This document shows, piece after piece, positions 5,996 through 9,314 of a DNA stretch of 9,314 bases. The notes under the pieces were generated by a model. That model worked only from the letters and a program-made list of their open reading frames with translations. It made no database searches and was not told the origin of the DNA. A program made the position numbers and the translations under genes. The number at the start of each line of letters is the position of its first letter. The first letter of the stretch is position 1. The stretch covers positions 1 through 9,314 of the forward strand of contig JACRCG010000229.1 of assembly GCA_016219145.1 (NCBI GenBank), in the 5' to 3' direction. Origin of the DNA: Deltaproteobacteria bacterium. Lineage in GTDB: Bacteria > Desulfobacterota > Desulfuromonadia > Geobacterales > Pseudopelobacteraceae.

Positions 5996-6322
5996 ATGCT
6001 CGGCAAGAAACTGCACGTGAAAAAGGGTGACACCGTCATGGTGATTGCCGGCAAGGATAAGAGCAAGACCGGTAAGCTGCTCAGTGTCGTTGCCAAGAAG
6101 GATGGAGTCCTGGTGGAAGGAATAAACGTGGTCAAACGTCATACGCGCGCCCGCGGCAACCAGCCAGGCGGCATTGTGGAGAAAGAGGCGCCGGTGCACA
6201 TCTCCAATGTGATGCTCTACTGCGGCAAGTGCAAGAAAGCCGTGCGCACCGCGATCAACATCCTTGAGGATGGGAAGAAGAACCGCATCTGTAATAAATG
6301 CGGCGAGTCTTTTGATAAATAG
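5996..6322 (+). CDS. rplX: 50S ribosomal protein L24 with C-terminal zinc-ribbon cysteines
   Basis: L24 initiates 50S assembly and sits near the tunnel exit. The product has 108 residues (104 in E. coli). A KOW domain covers about residues 5-40 (HVKKGDTVMVIAGKDKSKTG), followed by EGINVVKRHTRARGNQPGGI and VEKEAPVHISNVML. The C-terminal part holds two CxxC pairs, CGKC (Cys76, Cys79) and CNKC (Cys99, Cys102). These predict a four-cysteine zinc ribbon. E. coli L24 lacks these cysteines, while some other bacterial L24 proteins (Thermus type) have them. Zinc binding is inferred from the motif only. The ATG lies 20 nt after rplN, with GGAGAGAG upstream. Confidence 0.97.
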   Translation: MLGKKLHVKKGDTVMVIAGKDKSKTGKLLSVVAKKDGVLVEGINVVKRHTRARGNQPGGIVEKEAPVHISNVMLYCGKCKKAVRTAINILEDGKKNRICNKCGESFDK

Positions 6323-6325
6323 GAC

Positions 6326-6330
6326 GGAGG
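6326..6330 (+). promoter_or_regulatory. Shine-Dalgarno site for rplE
   Basis: GGAGG lies 5 nt before the rplE ATG, just after the rplX stop. It decides the start in favour of MARLKDLYIKD over the longer frame reaching into rplX. Confidence 0.9.
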
Positions 6331-6335
6331 ATCTA

Positions 6336-6875
6336 ATGGCCAGGCTGAAAGACCTTTACATAAAGGACGTAGTTCCTAATCTGATGAAGGACTTTAACTA
6401 CAAGAGTGTAATGGAAGTCCCCAAGGTGGAGAAGATTGTCGTTAACATGGGACTTGGTGAAGCCATTCAGAATGTGAAGATCCTTGATTCGGCAAGTGAA
6501 GAGCTGGCCTTGATCACCGGTCAGAAGGCTGTCATTACCAAGGCCAAGAAGTCCATCGCCTCCTTCAAGCTCCGTCAGGGAATGCCTATCGGCTGCATGG
6601 TCACTCTCAGGAAGGATCGGATGTATGAATTCCTGGACCGTCTTGTCAATGTATCACTGCCGCGTGTGCGTGACTTCAAGGGGGTTCCTGCCAAGGCTTT
6701 TGATGGCCAGGGCAATTATTCCCTGGGCATCAAGGAACAGCTGATCTTCCCTGAGATCAATTACGACAAGATTGACAAGATCAAGGGGATGAACATCACG
6801 ATCGTTACCACGGCCAAGACCGATGAGGAGGGGCGCGCGCTTCTCCGTATGCTTGGCATGCCGTTCAGGAACTAA
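6336..6875 (+). CDS. rplE: 50S ribosomal protein L5
   Basis: L5 binds 5S rRNA in the central protuberance and contacts P-site tRNA. The ATG chosen gives 179 residues, equal to the E. coli length, beginning MARLKDLYIKDVVPNLMKDF. The open frame continues 24 codons further upstream, but that part overlaps the rplX 3' end and is not L5-like. GGAGG lies 5 nt before the chosen ATG. Family blocks are KVEKIVVNMGLGEA, ITGQKAVITKAKKSIASFK, GCMVTLR, LPRVRDFKG and a C terminus reading TAKTDEEGRALLRMLGMPF. In E. coli the start of this gene is where S8 represses the spc operon. A short hairpin lies in the first codons here, but an S8 site is not established. Confidence 0.98.
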   Translation: MARLKDLYIKDVVPNLMKDFNYKSVMEVPKVEKIVVNMGLGEAIQNVKILDSASEELALITGQKAVITKAKKSIASFKLRQGMPIGCMVTLRKDRMYEFLDRLVNVSLPRVRDFKGVPAKAFDGQGNYSLGIKEQLIFPEINYDKIDKIKGMNITIVTTAKTDEEGRALLRMLGMPFRN

Positions 6876-6883
6876 GACATATT

Positions 6884-6888
6884 GGAGG
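6884..6888 (+). promoter_or_regulatory. Shine-Dalgarno site for rpsN (GTG start)
   Basis: GGAGG lies 6 nt before the GTG of rpsN and decides this start over the longer open frame running back into rplE. Confidence 0.9.
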
Positions 6889-6894
6889 ATTGCA

Positions 6895-7080
6895 GTGGCT
6901 AAAACATCGATGATCATAAAGGCCCAGCGGGGCAGCAAATTCAAGGTCCGTGAGTACAATCGCTGTCCTCTCTGCGGCCGCCCGCGGGCATACTATCGCA
7001 AGTTCGACATGTGCCGGATCTGTCTTCGGAAGCTGGCTTCCACGGGTCAGATTCCCGGTGTGATCAAGTCCAGCTGGTAA
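6895..7080 (+). CDS. rpsN: 30S ribosomal protein S14, zinc-binding type (type Z), GTG start
   Basis: S14 helps assemble the 30S head beside S3, S10 and S19. The product has 61 residues, the length of the short zinc-binding form; E. coli has a 101-residue form without the cysteines. Four cysteines form two CxxC pairs, CPLC (Cys24, Cys27) and CRIC (Cys40, Cys43), followed by LRKLASTGQIPGVIKSSW. The start is GTG: from it the protein begins MAKTSMIIKAQR, the typical start, and GGAGG lies 6 nt upstream. The open frame extends further upstream only through the rplE 3' end. An alternative symbol sometimes used for this form is rpsZ. Confidence 0.97.
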   Translation: MAKTSMIIKAQRGSKFKVREYNRCPLCGRPRAYYRKFDMCRICLRKLASTGQIPGVIKSSW

Positions 7081-7098
7081 TTGACTAGAAAAGTATAG

Positions 7099-7103
7099 AG
7101 GAG
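7099..7103 (+). promoter_or_regulatory. Shine-Dalgarno site for rpsH
   Basis: AGGAG lies 8 nt before the first of two closely spaced ATGs and favours the MSMTDPIADM start. Confidence 0.8.
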
Positions 7104-7111
7104 TTTCACGC

Positions 7112-7510
7112 ATGAGTATGACCGATCCCATTGCCGACATGCTGACACGCATCCGGAACGGTGTGATGGCAAAACTGCAAAAAGTAGATGTGCCGTCCTC
7201 GAACCTCAAGGTCAGCATAGCCAATGTGCTGAAGACGGAAGGCTTCATCAAGAACTACAAGGTGATTGCTGATCAGAAGCAAGGGGTGCTCCGCATTTAT
7301 CTCAAGTATATTGATGAAAAGGATGCGGTAATCAGCGAGATCAAGCGTATCAGCAAGCCTGGTGGACGGCGTTACGTCAAGTGCGATGATATCCCGTTGA
7401 TAAAGCAGGGGCTCGGGATTGCTGTCCTTTCCACCTCGAAGGGGATACTGACTGATAAAGCTGCCCGCGAAGCAGGAATCGGCGGGGAAATGATCTGTAC
7501 CGTCTGGTAA
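7112..7510 (+). CDS. rpsH: 30S ribosomal protein S8
   Basis: S8 binds the central domain of 16S rRNA early in 30S assembly. In E. coli it represses the spc operon by binding the mRNA at the start of rplE. The product has 132 residues (130 in E. coli): MSMTDPIADMLTRIRNG at the N terminus, YLKYIDEKDAVISEIKRISK with PGGRRYVK in the middle, and the C-terminal signature STSKG at residues 107-111 followed by AAREAGIGGEMICTVW. Two ATGs lie two codons apart. The first is preferred because AGGAG lies 8 nt before it, against 14 nt before the second. It follows rpsN by 31 nt. Confidence 0.98.
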   Translation: MSMTDPIADMLTRIRNGVMAKLQKVDVPSSNLKVSIANVLKTEGFIKNYKVIADQKQGVLRIYLKYIDEKDAVISEIKRISKPGGRRYVKCDDIPLIKQGLGIAVLSTSKGILTDKAAREAGIGGEMICTVW

Positions 7511-7531
7511 GGACGTGGCGAGGTAATAGAT

Positions 7532-8071
7532 ATGTCGAGAATTGGTAAACTTCCAATTGAACTGCCCACCGGAGTAAAGCTGACGGTCAGCGGCTCCGAA
7601 GTTGTGGTACAGGGCCCCAAGGGCACCCTCAGTCGTGCCATTTTGGATTGTGTGACTCTTGAGCAGACTGAAAAGGCAGTCTTGGTAAACCGTGCAGATG
7701 ACAGCGTGAAGTCCCGCTCTGCACACGGTCTTACCAGGACTCTGCTCAATAACATGGTTACCGGCGTTACCAAGGGATTCGAGATCGCCCTTGAGATAAA
7801 TGGCGTTGGTTACCGCGCAGAAGCAAAGGGCGATGTTCTCAACCTGAGTCTCGGGTATTCCCATCCGATCAACTTTCAGCTGCCCAAAGGGATCACGGTT
7901 GAAGTAGACAAGATGACAAAGCTTCTCGTCAAAGGGATTGACAAGGAACTGGTTGGTGAGACTGCTGCCAAGATTCGCGGTTTCCGTGGACCTGAGCCTT
8001 ACAAGGGTAAAGGGATCAAGTACGCCAGCGAGACTATTCTGCGTAAAGCCGGCAAGACTGGTAAAAAATAA
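7532..8071 (+). CDS. rplF: 50S ribosomal protein L6
   Basis: L6 lies near the GTPase-associated region of the 50S subunit, beside the sarcin-ricin loop. The product has 179 residues (177 in E. coli) and two copies of the L6 alpha/beta fold, about residues 1-82 and 83-179. Landmarks are MSRIGKLPIELPTGV, VVQGPKGTLSR, GVTKGFEIALEINGVGYRA and the C-terminal signature PEPYKGKGIKY at residues 154-164. The tail ends KAGKTGKK. The start is an ATG preceded by GAGGT about 6 nt upstream, 21 nt after rpsH. A long open frame on the opposite strand covers this gene; it looks like a codon-use shadow. Confidence 0.98.
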   Translation: MSRIGKLPIELPTGVKLTVSGSEVVVQGPKGTLSRAILDCVTLEQTEKAVLVNRADDSVKSRSAHGLTRTLLNNMVTGVTKGFEIALEINGVGYRAEAKGDVLNLSLGYSHPINFQLPKGITVEVDKMTKLLVKGIDKELVGETAAKIRGFRGPEPYKGKGIKYASETILRKAGKTGKK

Positions 8072-8080
8072 GGTGAAGTG

Positions 8081-8086
8081 AAGGAG
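8081..8086 (+). promoter_or_regulatory. Shine-Dalgarno site for rplR (GTG start)
   Basis: AAGGAG lies 8 nt before the GTG of rplR and supports this start over the ATG seven codons downstream. Confidence 0.85.
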
Positions 8087-8094
8087 AGCTCCCC

Positions 8095-8463
8095 GTGAGT
8101 CTGCTATCGAAAAAAATGACACCCCGCCTCAGAAGACAGGCCAGAGTCAGGAAGAAGATCAAGGGAACCAGCGAACGGCCCCGGCTTAATGTATTCAAGA
8201 GCGCTCGGCATATACACGCCCAGATCATAGACGATACCACCGGCACGACCCTTGTTGCGGCCTCGTCGGTGGTTAGCGAGATCAAGGGTGCGCTCAAGTC
8301 TACCGGCAATATCGAAGCTGCCAAGGCGGTCGGTGCAGCAATTGCGAAACTGGCGCTGGAAAAAGATATCAAAGCGGTAGTTTTTGACCGGAATGGTTTC
8401 CTGTATCATGGCCGCATCAAAGCTCTGGCCGATTCTGCTCGCGAGCAGGGCCTGGCTTTCTAA
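8095..8463 (+). CDS. rplR: 50S ribosomal protein L18, GTG start
   Basis: L18 binds 5S rRNA and, with L5, places it in the central protuberance. The product from the GTG has 122 residues (117 in E. coli). It reads RLRRQARVRKKIKGTSERPR at residues 11-30, LNVFKSARHIHAQIIDDTTG next, and ends FDRNGFLYHGRIKALADSAREQGLAF with the family C terminus (DRNGFLYHGRIKALADSARE). GTG is chosen because AAGGAG lies 8 nt before it. An ATG seven codons downstream would still leave the core intact, so the exact start is slightly less certain than the identity. It lies 23 nt after rplF. Confidence 0.97.
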   Translation: MSLLSKKMTPRLRRQARVRKKIKGTSERPRLNVFKSARHIHAQIIDDTTGTTLVAASSVVSEIKGALKSTGNIEAAKAVGAAIAKLALEKDIKAVVFDRNGFLYHGRIKALADSAREQGLAF

Positions 8464-8471
8464 CAGCACTT

Positions 8472-8479
8472 GAGGAGGT
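8472..8479 (+). promoter_or_regulatory. Shine-Dalgarno site for rpsE (TTG start)
   Basis: GAGGAGGT lies 6 nt before the TTG of rpsE. It is the strongest ribosome binding site in the window and may offset the weak start codon. Confidence 0.9.
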
Positions 8480-8485
8480 TGACGC

Positions 8486-8974
8486 TTGTTAAAGATTAAT
8501 CCAAACGAATTGAACCTTACTGACCGGGTTGTTCATATAAACCGTGTTGCCAAGGTGGTCAAGGGTGGGCGTCGGTTCAGCTTCTCCGCTCTTGTCGTGG
8601 TCGGGGACAGCAACGGCTACGTAGGTTACGGTCTGGGTAAGGCGAATGAGGTGCCTGAAGCGATCCGCAAGGGTGTTGAGCAGGCAAAGAAGAACCTCAT
8701 CAAGGTGCCGGTTGTCGAAGGGCAAACCATACCCTTTGAGATAGAAGGGCACTTTGGCGCCGGACGTGTTCTCATGATGCCGGCATCCGCAGGTACCGGG
8801 GTCATCGCCGGTGGTGCGGCCCGCGCCGTCTTTGAATCAGCCGGTATTCACAATATCCTGGCAAAGTGCCTTGGGTCAAACAACCCGCACAATGTCGTCA
8901 AGGCTGCCTTCAACGGACTTTCCCTTCTGAAGAGCCCTGAAGAAATCAACGCCCGTCGTGGGTTCGGCGAATAA
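8486..8974 (+). CDS. rpsE: 30S ribosomal protein S5, TTG start
   Basis: S5 lies at the mRNA entry channel of the 30S subunit and affects decoding accuracy. The product has 162 residues (167 in E. coli). An N-terminal double-stranded-RNA-binding-like domain covers about residues 11-75, with INRVAKVVKGGRRFSFSALV containing the loop where changes give spectinomycin resistance; the loop (KVVKGGR) looks like the sensitive type. The C-terminal domain has GAGRVLMMPASAGTGVIAGG and GSNNPHNVVKA. The start is TTG, preceded 6 nt upstream by the strong site GAGGAGGT. The first ATG in frame lies well inside the conserved domain, so TTG is well supported. Confidence 0.97.
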   Translation: MLKINPNELNLTDRVVHINRVAKVVKGGRRFSFSALVVVGDSNGYVGYGLGKANEVPEAIRKGVEQAKKNLIKVPVVEGQTIPFEIEGHFGAGRVLMMPASAGTGVIAGGAARAVFESAGIHNILAKCLGSNNPHNVVKAAFNGLSLLKSPEEINARRGFGE

Positions 8975-8992
8975 GTCGAAAAAGCAGATTGC

Positions 8993-8998
8993 GAGGAG
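8993..8998 (+). promoter_or_regulatory. Shine-Dalgarno site for rpmD
   Basis: GAGGAG lies 8 nt before the rpmD ATG. It overlaps the loop and the 3' arm of a possible weak hairpin spanning 8985-9002. Confidence 0.85.
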
Positions 8999-9006
8999 TC
9001 TGATCA

Positions 9007-9186
9007 ATGTCTGAGAGCGTTTCGGTGACGCTTGCCAAGAGTCATATCGGCAGGCCTGCTAAGCACAAGGCAATTTTGTTGGGGCTGGGACTGAACAAAC
9101 TTAACAAGACAGTCACGCTGCCCAACACCCCCGAAGTTCAGGGTATGATCAACAAGGTTGCCCATCTGGTGAAGGTTAACAAGTAA
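9007..9186 (+). CDS. rpmD: 50S ribosomal protein L30
   Basis: L30 is a small 50S protein that some bacterial lineages lack. Reading from this ATG gives 59 residues, the same as E. coli. It begins MSESVSVTLAKSHIGRPAKH and continues KAILLGLGLNKLNKTVTLPN. The family core (SxIGRxxKHKAxLLGLGL) is at residues 12-28. The second half reads TPEVQGMINKVAHLVKVNK. GAGGAG lies 8 nt upstream. It sits between rpsE (32 nt gap, the largest in the window) and rplO (17 nt gap), its standard place. Confidence 0.97.
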   Translation: MSESVSVTLAKSHIGRPAKHKAILLGLGLNKLNKTVTLPNTPEVQGMINKVAHLVKVNK

Positions 9187-9203
9187 TTTCCGCGAGGTTT
9201 GCA

Positions 9204-9314
9204 ATGAAGCTCAACAGTATCCGGCCTGCTGCAGGCTCAGTTAAGAATAGAAAACGGATCGGCAGAGGTACCGGCTCTGGTCATGGCACAACAGCGACCA
9301 AGGGTCACAAGGGA
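9204..9314 (+). CDS. rplO: 50S ribosomal protein L15, N-terminal part (3' end outside window)
   Basis: L15 is a late-assembly 50S protein that reaches into the 23S rRNA core. Only the first 37 codons are present before the window ends. They read MKLNSIRPAAGSVKNRKRIG followed by RGTGSGHGTTATKGHKG. This glycine- and basic-rich stretch (KRxGRGxGSGxGxTxxxGHKG) is the L15 N-terminal signature. The ATG is preceded by GCGAGG and lies 17 nt after rpmD. In related clusters secY would follow, but that lies outside the window. Confidence 0.96.
   Translation, partial: MKLNSIRPAAGSVKNRKRIGRGTGSGHGTTATKGHKG

Larger units (their letters stand above)
1..9314 (+). other. Fused tuf-S10-spc ribosomal protein gene cluster, probably one transcription unit
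   Basis: All 22 genes read in the same direction. Gaps range from 10 to 32 nt, and two neighbouring pairs overlap. No gap is long enough for a promoter plus leader or for a terminator hairpin with a U-tract, and none shows one. Co-transcription from a promoter upstream of tuf is inferred. Promoters inside coding regions cannot be excluded from sequence alone. Confidence 0.8.

Noticed and set aside
7081..7099. TTGACT and TATAGA in the rpsN-rpsH gap
   Set aside because: The two hexamers are only 7 nt apart, far from the 16-18 nt needed for a sigma-70 promoter.
7106..8122. Open frame of 338 codons on the minus strand across rpsH and rplF
   Set aside because: It lies wholly opposite two certain ribosomal protein genes, resembles no family I know and has the look of a codon-bias shadow. 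No separate promoter or ribosome binding site evidence supports it.
8510..8541. TTGAAC and TATAAA in the 5' end of rpsE
   Set aside because: The spacing is 20 nt, and the bases fall in conserved S5 codons.

Overview
This window is an uninterrupted bacterial translation-gene cluster, read entirely on the + strand. It starts inside tuf (elongation factor Tu) and runs through the complete S10 operon (rpsJ, rplC, rplD, rplW, rplB, rpsS, rplV, rpsC, rplP, rpmC, rpsQ). It continues into the spc operon (rplN, rplX, rplE, rpsN, rpsH, rplF, rplR, rpsE, rpmD) and stops inside rplO. There are 22 genes: 20 complete and 2 cut by the window edges. Gene order matches the classical E. coli order. All complete proteins are close to family length and none shows a frameshift.

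Layout: 1-628 is the EF-Tu C-terminal half. 650-5580 is the S10 block, with 21 nt between tuf and rpsJ. 5607-9314 is the spc block, with only 26 nt between rpsQ and rplN. The largest gap in the window is 32 nt (rpsE-rpmD). Two pairs overlap: rplD/rplW by 4 nt and rplP/rpmC by 11 nt. There is no room for the long regulatory leader that precedes S10 in E. coli, and no clear promoter or terminator was seen. The simplest reading is one long co-transcribed, translationally coupled unit entered from upstream of tuf.

Organism: moderate to high G+C, strong Shine-Dalgarno sites, TTG and GTG starts on four genes, a zinc-ribbon L24, a four-cysteine S14, a short S3 and an L30 gene. Together with the general look of the proteins this suggests a Geobacter-like member of the Desulfuromonadota (formerly Deltaproteobacteria). 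That placement is inference from memory of family sequences, not a search.

How the genes work together: EF-Tu delivers aminoacyl-tRNA. S10, S19, S3, S17, S14, S8 and S5 build the 30S subunit. L3, L4, L23, L2, L22, L16, L29, L14, L24, L5, L6, L18, L30 and L15 build the 50S subunit, including the peptidyl-transferase surroundings, the exit tunnel and the 5S RNA region.

I found no undescribed system, mobile element, CRISPR array, RNA gene or foreign insertion. The observations worth a second look are modest: the fused operon without an S10 leader, cysteine clusters in L24 and S14, a variant L4 tunnel loop, a missing glutamine in L3, non-ATG starts, a G+C step between tuf and the ribosomal genes, and two weak candidate RNA hairpins.
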